DNA of 40,792 nucleotides from a virus: IMG/VR virus record IMGVR_UViG_3300027977_000071, positions 1 to 40,792 of that record; one strand, 5' to 3'. The position numbers and the translations under genes were made by a program. Positions 20,891 to 29,392 of the stretch are shown one piece after another; the stretch's first letter is position 1, and each line of letters begins with the position of its first letter. The notes under the pieces were generated by a model, which was not told where the DNA came from, made no database searches, and worked only from the letters and a program-made list of their open reading frames with translations.

Positions 20891-22457
20891 AAGTTTAGAA
20901 GGCGTACTGATCAAAGCACCGCATCGACGCCAGGCATTTACAGAATCCGAAATAACAGAATTTATGGACTGCGCAGACCCTGCTACAGGTCCTGCATACT
21001 TCCTGGATCATTTCTTTTACATACAACATCCCACACAAGGCAAGATGCTGTACCATGCGTTTGAGTACCAAGCACGATTGATCAATGTGTATCACAACTT
21101 CCGTTTCTCTATCTCAATGATGCCTCGACAAACGGGTAAAAGTACCAGTGCCGCTGGTTACCTGTTATGGTATGCAATGTTTGTTCCAGATAGCACAATT
21201 CTAATTGCCGCACACAAGTACACAGGTGCCCAGGAGATTATGCAACGTATAAGATTTGCTTATGAGTTGAGTCCTGACCATATCAGAGCCGGCGTTACCA
21301 GTTACAACAAAGGCTCGATAGACTTTGAAAACGGCAGTCGCATCATATCTGCCACAACCACAGAAACAACCGGTCGTGGTATGAGTATATCACTCTTATA
21401 CGCAGACGAGTTTGCGTTTGTTCGACCCACCATTGCCAAAGAGTTTTGGACGTCTATTAGCCCTACACTGGCAACTGGTGGTAAGGCCATTATCACAAGC
21501 ACCCCTAACAGTGACGAAGACCAGTTTGCTCTGCTGTGGAAAAGCGCCAACAAGTGTGAAGACGAGTATGGCAATCCAACGCCTTTAGGCATCAACGGAT
21601 TCAAAGCATTCCGTAGTTTTTGGCAAGAACACCCGGATCGCGATGAAGCCTGGGGCGCCAGCATGGAAGCACAGTTGGGCACTGATCGTTTCCGTCGAGA
21701 AATTGGCTGTGAGTTTATTATCAATGATGAGACACTAATTGCCCCGGCTATATTGGTTGAGATGATAGGTCAACAGGAGCCCTTGTATAGAACCGGGCAA
21801 GTGCGATGGTACAAAGAACCCGAACCGGGCAAATTATATGTGGTGGCGCTAGATCCAAGTTTAGGCACCGGCGGCGATCCGGCGGCCATACAGGTGTTTG
21901 AAGCCAACACCACTATACAAGTAGCAGAATGGAGACATAATCGAACAACTATTCCGGCACAGATACGCATCCTAGCCGATGTGTGCAAACACATCAATGA
22001 AACTGTAAAAGATTCTAAGAGCATTTATTACTCGGTAGAAAACAACACCATTGGCGAAGCCGCGCTGATCTCTATTGCAGAGTTTGGTGAAGAAAACATC
22101 GAAGGCTACTTCCTAAGCGATAACTCTGTGGCCGGCGGCAGCCGTAGAATTAGAAAAGGCTTCAACACCACACACAAAAGTAAACTGTCAGCCTGTAGCA
22201 AGTTAAAAATTCTAGTGGAAAGTAAAAAAATGACTGTCAATAGTGCGCCGCTGATATCAGAACTCAAAACGTTTGTGGCACATGGAACAAGTTACGCTGC
22301 CAAACCCGGTGAAACAGACGACTTGGTAATGGGCACACTGTTGGCCATACGTATGATGCAGTTGTTACAGAACTATCACACAGAAATGGACTCGCAGATG
22401 CGTGATTTTGGCGACACCATGATAGAACCCATGCCGTTTTTTGCCACATTACGTTAA
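20883..22457 (+). CDS. 17: Terminase large subunit, gp17-like
   Basis: 524 residues (T4 gp17 is 610). ATPase: Walker A PRQTGKST at 81-88 (T4 SRQLGKTT type), Walker B LLYADE at 171-176 with the catalytic Glu. Nuclease: D324 in VALDPSLGTGGD, E386 in VENN, and D479-D480 in ETDDLVM, matching the T4 RNase H-fold triad. The protein cuts concatemers and pumps DNA into the prohead. The start overlaps the SGNH gene by 8 nt. Its partner gp16 is 7 kb upstream instead of adjacent. Confidence 0.95.
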   Translation: MAKSLEGVLIKAPHRRQAFTESEITEFMDCADPATGPAYFLDHFFYIQHPTQGKMLYHAFEYQARLINVYHNFRFSISMMPRQTGKSTSAAGYLLWYAMFVPDSTILIAAHKYTGAQEIMQRIRFAYELSPDHIRAGVTSYNKGSIDFENGSRIISATTTETTGRGMSISLLYADEFAFVRPTIAKEFWTSISPTLATGGKAIITSTPNSDEDQFALLWKSANKCEDEYGNPTPLGINGFKAFRSFWQEHPDRDEAWGASMEAQLGTDRFRREIGCEFIINDETLIAPAILVEMIGQQEPLYRTGQVRWYKEPEPGKLYVVALDPSLGTGGDPAAIQVFEANTTIQVAEWRHNRTTIPAQIRILADVCKHINETVKDSKSIYYSVENNTIGEAALISIAEFGEENIEGYFLSDNSVAGGSRRIRKGFNTTHKSKLSACSKLKILVESKKMTVNSAPLISELKTFVAHGTSYAAKPGETDDLVMGTLLAIRMMQLLQNYHTEMDSQMRDFGDTMIEPMPFFATLR

Positions 22458-22468
22458 TACCGAACTCA

Positions 22469-22476
22469 GATAAATA
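22469..22476 (+). promoter_or_regulatory. Late promoter box (GATAAATA) of the 657-residue gene
   Basis: GATAAATA ends 7 nt before the ATG at 22484. No purine-rich ribosome site intervenes. Confidence 0.5.
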
Positions 22477-22483
22477 GAACACT

Positions 22484-24457
22484 ATGGCACAGAATACTCC
22501 CGGACGACAACTTTTTGACCTACTGGTCACACGTGGCTTTGACCCAGAAATGCTAGACAGCAGTGGCAAGGCTGCACCTTCAGCCGAAGACGCTGAAATT
22601 TACAGTTTTGAATTTGTCAGTTCTGGTGGCACCAACTATGGTACTGTGGTTGTTATGCTGGGAGATAATAAAAATTTAGAATTGTTCAGCGGCGACAATG
22701 TGGGACGCGGAATGGACAGTGAAGATAAAACAGAGTGGTATGAGTTCCAGCATCAACTTAAAAACTTTGCCACAAAGAATTTCATGACTTTTGGCAGTCA
22801 AAATATCAACAGACTCAAGTACAGTATGCAAGGACAGGCCGCACTCAAAGAAGGCCTATACGAAAGTTGGAATGGCACAAAAAATGTGAGTTGGAATGGC
22901 GACCCGGATAGTGTCAGACTAATGATACGTCACAAACGTCCAATGGGAGTGAATGAAGCACGTTTCCGTCAAGTTGAAAGTCTGTTCTTAGAAACAGCCG
23001 AAGGTGAACGCTATAAACTACCATTCCGTAACTTGGCCGGCGGCCGTGCCATGGTAGAACATGTGCGTCAAGGCGGTAGACCCTACGACATGCGTGGACA
23101 GCACATTGCCAACATGGTGGAAGAACTCAATGTACTGAGTCGTTTTCGCAGAGCCAGTCATGGTCGTGTGTTTGAAGGCGATACTGCCAACTTGGTAACG
23201 GAAACCAATCAGTACTACTCTGTTATGAGTCGCACCCTCAAAGGATTGTCATCTGCTCGTGGATACAACACCTATTTTGAAAGTTGGAATCCGGCTGACA
23301 TAACCGAACAAGATGTGATCATTGAAGATATCAAAACGCTATTTGTACAAGAAACAATTGACTCACGAATCGAACAGGCCTTGCCTATCTTGGCCCGTAT
23401 ACAACAACAAGGAACTGCAATGAAAGAAGCAAACATATTTGAAGCCTGGGCCAACAACCTGCTGGAAGGCACCTGGGCAACACCTGACACACCGGAAGAA
23501 CAGCAAGAACTTATTGCACTGCTGTCACAAGAATTTCCGGTGGGCGCAGATGCAATCAACGCAACCGAACAACTGTACAGTTTGGTTGGAGACGATATCC
23601 TGTTTGATCAACTGCAAGATTTGGCCGAACAAGATCCTGACGCTGATTGCCGTAGCCTGGTTATTGCACGTATTAAAGACATGGCCGACAAAGGATTTGA
23701 TGATTTTGACACAGTACTAGATGCACTCAAATCAACGCAGTTGGCTCCACAGACTGTTGCTCCAGCAGCACCTGCTGTTACGGCAGAACCACCTGCACCG
23801 CCAGTGGCCGAAGAGGATGACGAAGAATATTCAGTTGATGGTGGTATGAACAACAAGTTGTTGCAAGATGGCATGCTTGGAGCAGTGCTTGGCGGTGCCA
23901 CCGGTGCCAAACTAGGCAGCGCCGCACAAGATGCATTTGGCGAAGAAACAGACGGATCATGTAACTACACTGCTGAAGGTGAGCATTGCCCTGAACACGG
24001 TTTGATGGAGTGCGGCATGTACGAAGGTGAAGAAGATACAATTGGCCGTTTGCGCGAATTGTCAGGAATGCAACACTCTCAGCCAAATGTGATAGAAGGC
24101 ATGGAAGACAGTCCGGTGGCCAGTGCTATCACACGTAGAATTTTAATGCAACGTTCGGATTTGTTGAGCAAGTACGGTCCAGAAAAAGTAACAGCCGCCA
24201 TTGACGAAGTTGCAGACTTTGTGGGCGACGTAGAGGAAATTGGTAGCAGTGATGTCAGTGGTTGGGTCAAACAGGTTGAACAATCATTGGCTGGCATGGG
24301 CGAAGAGATTGCAGTGACAACCGGCAACCCACCATTGGAAGAAACTGCATCGTTACAAGGCCAATACGGACACTCTGGCAAATTACAAAAGTTCGACGAT
24401 GTAGAAGAAGATGTGCTACACCGGTTGCGTCAACTTTCTGGAATGATTAGATCATAA
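22484..24457 (+). CDS. Large probable virion protein, function unknown
   Basis: 657 residues. N-terminal ~200 residues are a globular alpha/beta domain (FDLLVTRGFDPEMLDSSG, YGTVVVMLGDNKNLELFSG, FATKNFMTFGSQNINRLKYSMQG). A middle helical region contains NIFEAWANNLLEGTW and EFPVGADAINATEQLYSLVGDD. A proline/alanine linker follows, then a glycine zipper-like LGAVLGGATGAKLG, and a Cys/His group near residue 493 (CNYTAEGEHCPEHGLMEC) that could bind zinc. The motif LR.LSGM occurs twice, at 523-529 and 648-654, each after an acidic run. Late promoter and position beside gp17 suggest a structural or maturation role. No established family is recognised. Confidence 0.75.
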   Translation: MAQNTPGRQLFDLLVTRGFDPEMLDSSGKAAPSAEDAEIYSFEFVSSGGTNYGTVVVMLGDNKNLELFSGDNVGRGMDSEDKTEWYEFQHQLKNFATKNFMTFGSQNINRLKYSMQGQAALKEGLYESWNGTKNVSWNGDPDSVRLMIRHKRPMGVNEARFRQVESLFLETAEGERYKLPFRNLAGGRAMVEHVRQGGRPYDMRGQHIANMVEELNVLSRFRRASHGRVFEGDTANLVTETNQYYSVMSRTLKGLSSARGYNTYFESWNPADITEQDVIIEDIKTLFVQETIDSRIEQALPILARIQQQGTAMKEANIFEAWANNLLEGTWATPDTPEEQQELIALLSQEFPVGADAINATEQLYSLVGDDILFDQLQDLAEQDPDADCRSLVIARIKDMADKGFDDFDTVLDALKSTQLAPQTVAPAAPAVTAEPPAPPVAEEDDEEYSVDGGMNNKLLQDGMLGAVLGGATGAKLGSAAQDAFGEETDGSCNYTAEGEHCPEHGLMECGMYEGEEDTIGRLRELSGMQHSQPNVIEGMEDSPVASAITRRILMQRSDLLSKYGPEKVTAAIDEVADFVGDVEEIGSSDVSGWVKQVEQSLAGMGEEIAVTTGNPPLEETASLQGQYGHSGKLQKFDDVEEDVLHRLRQLSGMIRS

Positions 24458-24480
24458 AATAATCATTAGAGCAAATGCGT

Positions 24481-24488
24481 CATAAATA
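24481..24488 (+). promoter_or_regulatory. TAAATA box upstream of the gp32 leader
   Basis: CATAAATA lies 111 nt before the gp32 ATG and ahead of a terminator-like hairpin. It is a good motif match, but any transcript would have to pass the hairpin, so it is doubtful as the main gp32 promoter. Confidence 0.35.
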
Positions 24489-24505
24489 TCATTGACACTG
24501 ACAAC

Positions 24506-24541
24506 AAAAGCGTGTACACTACAACAGTGACACGCTTTTTT
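24506..24541 (+). terminator. Intrinsic terminator or attenuator ahead of gp32
   Basis: AAAAGCGTGT (24506-24515), one bulged A, CACT, loop ACAAC, AGTG, ACACGCTTTT, then T-rich. The stem is about 14 bp with a T-run. It ends the upstream late transcript, or acts as an attenuator if the box at 24481 is used. Confidence 0.85.
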
Positions 24542-24553
24542 CATCAGCATCAC

Positions 24554-24599
24554 AGGCAACTTAGAAAACATTTTATAACACTTAGAAAGGCAACTTAAA
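24554..24599 (+). promoter_or_regulatory. gp32 leader with direct repeats, possible autoregulatory site
   Basis: AGGCAACTTA occurs at 24554-24563 and 24588-24597, and CTTAGAAA at 24560 and 24581. The leader is A/T-rich and looks unstructured. T4 gp32 represses its own translation by binding an unstructured leader with repeated UUAAA-like sequence, so the same control is plausible here. The AAAGG before the second repeat is the likely ribosome site. Confidence 0.45.
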
Positions 24600-25586
24600 A
24601 TGGCATCATTAGCAGAAATCCGAGCACGTCTCGCAGCCTCAGAAGGCAACAACAAAGGTGGCGCATCCACTGGTGGCGATAACGCAATTTATCCACACTG
24701 GAACATGGAAGAGGGCGCATCCACAACACTCCGTTTCCTCCCAGACGGCAATTCCAAGAACACATTCTTTTGGCAAGAACGAGCAATGATTCGTTTGCCA
24801 TTCAATGGCATCAAAGGTGAAATGGAATCAAAACAAGTGTACGTACAAATTCCCTGTATGGAAATGTGGCAAGAGACTTGCCCAGTACTTACTGAAGTGC
24901 GTGGCTGGTTCAAGGACAAGAGTCTAGAAGACATGGGTCGTAAGTACTGGAAAAAACGCAGTTACATTTTCCAAGGCTTTGTGCGTGAGAATCCCATTGG
25001 CGACGACAAAACTCCAGAGAATCCCATTCGTAGATTTATCATTGGTCCACAACTGTTTACCATTATCAAAGGTGCATTGATGGATCCAGAATTGGAAGAA
25101 TTGCCAACAGACACACTACGTGGCCTGGACTTCCGCATTACAAAAACACAAAAAGGCGGCTTTGCTGACTACAACACTTCAAAGTGGGCACGTAAAGAGA
25201 GTGCGCTAACAGAAGTGGAACAGGCAGCAGTGGAAGCACACGGTCTTTTTGATCTCAGCACATTCTTGCCCAAGAAGCCAGACGAAGCAGCGATCAAAGT
25301 GATCAAAGAAATGTTTGAAGCAAGTGTGGATGGTCAAGCCTACGACACAGCACGTTGGGGTTCTTACTTCCGTCCAGCAGGGGTGTCTGCACCGGCCGGC
25401 AGCGCCGATTCTGCACCGGCCAGTGTTGCTGTGCCAAAGGCAGTGCCTGCGCCTGTGTCGGACTTTGATGAAGACGACGCACCCATGGCCACTGCACCAG
25501 TGTCTGCACCAGTGGAAACACCAAAAGCTCCTACTCAGAAAGCCGAAGATATTTTGGCCATGATCCGCGCACGTCAGCAAAAGTAA
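24600..25586 (+). CDS. 32: Single-stranded DNA-binding protein, gp32-like
   Basis: 328 residues (T4 301). The N-terminal basic ALAEIRARLA-type arm is followed by the OB-fold core (TTLRFLPDGN, KQVYVQIPCMEMWQ, KRSYIFQGFVRENP, RRFIIGPQLFTII, LDFRITKTQKGGFADYNTSKW). The T4 zinc site His-Cys-Cys-Cys is reduced here to two Cys (C..8..C), so zinc binding is doubtful, as in some marine relatives. A proline/alanine linker carries DFDEDD and a C-terminal helix AEDILAMIRARQQK that would contact replication partners. It coats ssDNA in replication and recombination with UvsX and UvsY. Confidence 0.9.
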   Translation: MASLAEIRARLAASEGNNKGGASTGGDNAIYPHWNMEEGASTTLRFLPDGNSKNTFFWQERAMIRLPFNGIKGEMESKQVYVQIPCMEMWQETCPVLTEVRGWFKDKSLEDMGRKYWKKRSYIFQGFVRENPIGDDKTPENPIRRFIIGPQLFTIIKGALMDPELEELPTDTLRGLDFRITKTQKGGFADYNTSKWARKESALTEVEQAAVEAHGLFDLSTFLPKKPDEAAIKVIKEMFEASVDGQAYDTARWGSYFRPAGVSAPAGSADSAPASVAVPKAVPAPVSDFDEDDAPMATAPVSAPVETPKAPTQKAEDILAMIRARQQK

Positions 25587-25594
25587 TGTAGTAC

Positions 25595-25623
25595 ATGCAC
25601 AAGGAATGCTCTTCCTTGTGCAT
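25595..25623 (+). terminator. Perfect 12-bp hairpin between gp32 and uvsX
   Basis: ATGCACAAGGAA (25595-25606), loop TGCTC, TTCCTTGTGCAT (25612-25623). The stem is perfect, but there is no T-run after it. It may be a processing or stabilising hairpin of the gp32 message, or a weak terminator. Confidence 0.6.
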
Positions 25624-25658
25624 TCTCATAATTAAAAACAAATATTTAAAGGAAATAT

Positions 25659-26720
25659 ATGGCAAAACCATTTGACATATCAAAGTTCCGCAAGGACATT
25701 ACTAAAAGCATTCAAGGCTTGAGTATCGGATTCAACGATCCCACCGACTGGATCGGCACAGGCAACTATGCCTTAAACTATCTTATCTCTGGAGACTTTA
25801 ACAAAGGTATTCCCCTAGGCAAGGTCACTGTGTTTGCTGGCGAGTCTGGTGCAGGCAAAAGTTACATCTGTAGTGGCAACATTGTAAAGAACGCACAAGA
25901 ACAGGGCATCTTTGTTATTTTAGTTGACACAGAAAATGCACTGGACGAATCCTGGTTACACGCATTGGGCGTAGACACAGATCCCGGCAAGTTACTCAAA
26001 CTCAATATGAGTATGATTGACGATGTAGCCAAAGCAATTTCTACATTCATGATTGATTACAAAGCCTTGCCGGATGAAGAACGCATGAAGGTGTTGTGGG
26101 TCATTGACTCACTGGGCATGTTATTGACACCCACTGACGTTAACCAGTTCGAAGCCGGAGACATGAAGGGAGACATGGGACGTAAACCCAAAGCACTCAC
26201 AGCCTTAGTGCGTAACTGTGTGAACATGTTTGGTAGTCACAACGTTGGACTGGTGGCAACCAACCACACCTACGCCAGTCAAGACATGTTTGATCCCGAT
26301 GACAAGATCAGCGGTGGACAAGGCTTCATCTATGCATCCAGTATTGTGGTTGCCATGAAGAAAATGAAGCTGAAAGAAGATGAGGATGGCAACAAGGTGA
26401 GCGAAGTCAATGGTATTCGTGCCGGTTGCAAAGTGATGAAGACACGCTATGCCAAGCCGTTTGAAGGTATGCAGGTCAAGATTCCTTACGCAACTGGCAT
26501 GAGCCCGCACTCGGGTTTAGTTGACTTGGCAGAAAAGAAAGGCCTTCTCAAGAAAGAAGGCAATAGCTTGGTGTTCACCACAAGCGATGGCGAAATAATC
26601 AAGCAGTTCCGTAAAAAATGGGAAGCAAATGAAAACGGCTGTTTAGACAAGCTGATGGCAGACTTTGCTAACCAGAAAGAGGAAAAAACAGTGTCAGACG
26701 AAATAACCGTAGAGGAGTAA
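25659..26720 (+). CDS. uvsX: RecA-like recombinase UvsX
   Basis: 353 residues (T4 391). Walker A GESGAGKS at 61-68, Walker B VLWVID ending at residue 150, and the KISGGQGFIYASSIVVAMKK strand region typical of UvsX. The protein forms filaments on ssDNA and drives strand exchange in T4-type recombination-dependent replication and repair. AAAGGA precedes the start. A 2-nt gap leads to the 85-residue gene, whose GAGGAG ribosome site lies in the last codons of uvsX, so the two are coupled. Confidence 0.93.
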   Translation: MAKPFDISKFRKDITKSIQGLSIGFNDPTDWIGTGNYALNYLISGDFNKGIPLGKVTVFAGESGAGKSYICSGNIVKNAQEQGIFVILVDTENALDESWLHALGVDTDPGKLLKLNMSMIDDVAKAISTFMIDYKALPDEERMKVLWVIDSLGMLLTPTDVNQFEAGDMKGDMGRKPKALTALVRNCVNMFGSHNVGLVATNHTYASQDMFDPDDKISGGQGFIYASSIVVAMKKMKLKEDEDGNKVSEVNGIRAGCKVMKTRYAKPFEGMQVKIPYATGMSPHSGLVDLAEKKGLLKKEGNSLVFTTSDGEIIKQFRKKWEANENGCLDKLMADFANQKEEKTVSDEITVEE

Positions 26721-26722
26721 AA

Positions 26723-26980
26723 ATGACAGTAGATTTAGCAAGTGAAATTTGGGGCGAACTTAAGAGATATGTCCACGACGTGGATCGCAACGAAGCCGCC
26801 GAAGTGTTGGTATCTGTCTTGGTGGATAACGACTGTGTGCCCGATGACATTCGAGCTGCCTTCAAGGGTGACAGTGATGTCAAGACAGCCCTAGCTTCGT
26901 ACATTCGAGACCTAGACGACGAACCCGAAGAGGAAGAGTACGAAGACGAAGATGATTTAGATTCCGAATACGAAGACTAA
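26723..26980 (+). CDS. Small acidic protein downstream of uvsX
   Basis: 85 residues. A helical N-terminus (LASEIWGELKRYVHDVDRNEAAEVLVSVLVDND) is followed by a C-terminal run of about 25 residues almost entirely Asp/Glu/Tyr. An acidic tail like this can mimic DNA or bind a single-strand binding protein partner. GAGGAG lies 4 bases before the ATG. The conserved position in the recombination cluster suggests a role with UvsX; no family is recognised. Confidence 0.75.
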   Translation: MTVDLASEIWGELKRYVHDVDRNEAAEVLVSVLVDNDCVPDDIRAAFKGDSDVKTALASYIRDLDDEPEEEEYEDEDDLDSEYED

Positions 26981-26985
26981 GTGTA

Positions 26986-28164
26986 ATGACACCCACCAAT
27001 GGAAATTTTTACTGTAGTCAAAAATTTTGGTGGTTGTCTGTTGATCTAGCAAAGCGGCAGACATTAAGCTGTTGCTCTGCCGATCCTGTGACAGTCGATA
27101 TGACATGGCTTGAGCAGAATCCTGGGCAGTTGTTCAACACACCTCATCTTCAGCAGGAAAGAACAATGATGTTACAGAATCAGCCAGTGGCCAGTTGTAA
27201 CACAGCATGTTGGCAGCCGGAAAGTCAAGGAAAATCCAGTCGCAGGTTAGTTTTTAAAAGTGATGTTGTAGTTGAAACTGACATACAGGCAAGTCCCACA
27301 GAACTGAACATAATTGTTGGAAATGACTGCAACATGACCTGTGTGTACTGTTGTAAACAATACAGTTCTGCCTGGTTGCGTGACCTGTTAGACAACGGTA
27401 CATATCATTCAGTAGACACTGGCGACGATCGATTTAAACTTAATAACGTTGATTGTATTCTGCTGAAGGTTAGTCAAAAAGCTCTAAACAAATCTGATGC
27501 GACCCAGCATCTGTTGAGCGAAATACGCAGTATACTGCTGGCAAGTACTATTCGTCAGGTGATAATAACCGGCGGCGAACCTTTTCTTTATCTTGGCTTG
27601 GCAGAGTTGGTAAAGTCAATTCCGTCGCATATCAAAGTGATAATACAGTCAGGACTGGGGGTTAATAGTAGCCGGCTTGTGCAGGAACTCAACAAGTTGC
27701 CCGCACAGCAAATTGAAATTGGTATCAGCGCAGAAACCACTGACCAACTTTATGAATTTGTGCGTTACGGCAATACCTGGAAACGTTTCTCTGAAAATAT
27801 TCAAATTCTTAGAGACTTGGCAATATCTTATAGTTTTGCCAGTGTTGTAAGTAATCTTACCATCCACGGCCTTGCTGAATTTGCACAGTATGCAGAAGAT
27901 GCCACAGTGCGATACTACCCATGCAATGACCCAGATTTTTTATCAATCAGTGTGTTAGATCCTGTCAGTAAAGACCACATTCTACAGTCAGTGGATCAGT
28001 TGCCAGAGAGTCTAAAGTCTGTAATTGTCAATTCGATTGCAGCTGACCCAACTGAACTGCAACGCTGTAATCTAAATGAGTATGTGAATGAATTTTCAAA
28101 ACGTAGAAACATATTGCCGTCAACTGTATTACCCCAGTCCTTTATTGACTGGATGGTTAAATGA
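26986..28164 (+). CDS. Second radical SAM protein, twitch-like N-terminus
   Basis: 392 residues. CX3CX2C at C115, C119 and C122 (NDCNMTCVYCCKQ) and ITGGEPF further on define the radical SAM core. As in the protein at 18223, extra Cys precede it (C10, CC at 29-30, CX3C at 71-75), and the tail shows ISAETTDQLYEFVRYGNTW, parallel to the DNIGDRLEYVRHGAEW of the first protein. The two are paralogues. It lies 5 nt after the acidic gene and 20 nt before uvsY, in the middle of the recombination operon. Substrate unknown. Confidence 0.87.
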   Translation: MTPTNGNFYCSQKFWWLSVDLAKRQTLSCCSADPVTVDMTWLEQNPGQLFNTPHLQQERTMMLQNQPVASCNTACWQPESQGKSSRRLVFKSDVVVETDIQASPTELNIIVGNDCNMTCVYCCKQYSSAWLRDLLDNGTYHSVDTGDDRFKLNNVDCILLKVSQKALNKSDATQHLLSEIRSILLASTIRQVIITGGEPFLYLGLAELVKSIPSHIKVIIQSGLGVNSSRLVQELNKLPAQQIEIGISAETTDQLYEFVRYGNTWKRFSENIQILRDLAISYSFASVVSNLTIHGLAEFAQYAEDATVRYYPCNDPDFLSISVLDPVSKDHILQSVDQLPESLKSVIVNSIAADPTELQRCNLNEYVNEFSKRRNILPSTVLPQSFIDWMVK

Positions 28165-28184
28165 CTGTGTACGGGACATAACAT

Positions 28185-28637
28185 ATGTGGTATAATCGCG
28201 TCACCGCTGATCTTGGAGAAATTCCAGATTTTATTGCATACTACGAAAATGAACTGGTGGCCGCCAGGCGCGACTGTGCCATTGGCGGCATGGTTGAACG
28301 AAATATCACAGCACTACCGGGCATCACCGAACATCGGTTCAACCAACTACAAGAAATTGAAGCAGTGTTAAACTACTTAAATATTCAACTGCGCAAGATT
28401 CGACGTAGACATTTTCAAAAGTATCTAGAAGGATATGCTCGGGCACTGACCAGCCGAGACGCTGAAAAGTATGTGGACGGTGAAGATGAAGTGATCGATT
28501 TTGAAACCATCATCAACGAAGTTGCGCTATTACGCAATCGTTTTTTGGGTATCATGAAAGCGATGGAAAGTAAAAACTTCATGTTGGGACATGTGGTAAG
28601 ACTGAGAGCCGCCGGTATGGAAGATATACAATTATGA
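28185..28637 (+). CDS. uvsY: Recombination mediator UvsY-like
   Basis: 150 residues (T4 137). Mostly helical: LGEIPDFIAYYENELVAARRDC, then EIEAVLNYLNIQLRKIRRRHFQKYLEGYARALTSRDAEKYVDGE, and a C-terminus AMESKNFMLGHVVRLRAAGMEDIQL that parallels T4 AIKSRGFAIKHIQDMRAFEAG. UvsY loads UvsX on gp32-coated ssDNA. It lies 1.5 kb from uvsX, separated by the acidic gene and a radical SAM gene. It overlaps the methyltransferase start by 4 nt. Confidence 0.85.
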   Translation: MWYNRVTADLGEIPDFIAYYENELVAARRDCAIGGMVERNITALPGITEHRFNQLQEIEAVLNYLNIQLRKIRRRHFQKYLEGYARALTSRDAEKYVDGEDEVIDFETIINEVALLRNRFLGIMKAMESKNFMLGHVVRLRAAGMEDIQL

Positions 28638-29392
28638 CATTTAGAAATCACGACGAAAGTCATGCACACAGTTTGCAAACACTCAACACATTGTTTGAGT
28701 ATGACGACTTTATGGAAAGCATTGGGACCTTGGTTGACCTTGGTTGCGGGACTGGGTTAGACTTGGAATGGTGGGCAACTAGAACCACCAGAGGCGATGA
28801 AATTGTTCCGTTGAATATCAAGTGTACCGGTGTTGATCAAGCATCTGCACCAGCAGTTGTCAGGAAATATTCTAACATTGCGTACAATATATTAGATTTT
28901 GAAAACACAGAAAAGATGTCTAAAAAATCAAAATTTGATGTGCTGTGGTGTCACGACGCTTTTCAATATTGTATTAATCCATTGACGACCCTGGCCAAAT
29001 GGAATTGCATTGCTGAGGATGGCGGCATGTTGATAATGGCAGTACCACAGACCACAAACATGGACATACGTCAGTTGTCGTTTGTGCAACCCAGTGGCTG
29101 TTATTATCATCACACTGTGGTGAGTTTGATGCACATGTTGGCTGTCAATGGATGGGATTGTAAATCTGGATTCTTTTTAAAAAAACCCAACGACGATTTT
29201 ATACATGTAATTGCTTATAAGAGTGAGCATGCTCCAATGGATCCAAAAACCACTACCTGGTACGAACTGGCAGAAAAAAATCTATTGCCCGAAACGGCTG
29301 CGGCCAGTGTGCAACGTCACGGCCACGTCAGACAACAAGACCTTGTGCTGGCCTGGATTGATAAAAGTTTGTCTTGGTTAGGACAACAGTAA
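28634..29392 (+). CDS. SAM-dependent class I methyltransferase
   Basis: 252 residues. Motif I VDLGCGTGLDL at about 34-44 and a VDQAS acidic loop after strand 2 indicate SAM binding. FDVLWCHDAFQYCINPL resembles the post-motif III region of small-molecule or UbiE-type methyltransferases. There is no DNA-methylase NPPY/DPPY motif, so DNA is not the evident substrate. The C-terminus is a separate helical segment ending SWLGQQ. It is translationally coupled to uvsY and converges on the minus-strand gene at 29378, overlapping it by 15 nt. Confidence 0.82.
   Translation: MTFRNHDESHAHSLQTLNTLFEYDDFMESIGTLVDLGCGTGLDLEWWATRTTRGDEIVPLNIKCTGVDQASAPAVVRKYSNIAYNILDFENTEKMSKKSKFDVLWCHDAFQYCINPLTTLAKWNCIAEDGGMLIMAVPQTTNMDIRQLSFVQPSGCYYHHTVVSLMHMLAVNGWDCKSGFFLKKPNDDFIHVIAYKSEHAPMDPKTTTWYELAEKNLLPETAAASVQRHGHVRQQDLVLAWIDKSLSWLGQQ

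Noticed and set aside
28191-28196. TATAAT just after the uvsY ATG as a promoter
   Set aside because: It is codons 3-4 of uvsY (TAT AAT), and the sequence 17 bp upstream is not a -35 match. A start there would cut off the uvsY start codon.
28376-28383. TTAAATAT in uvsY as a late box
   Set aside because: It sits in the middle of the coding region with no start codon placed after it on the plus strand.
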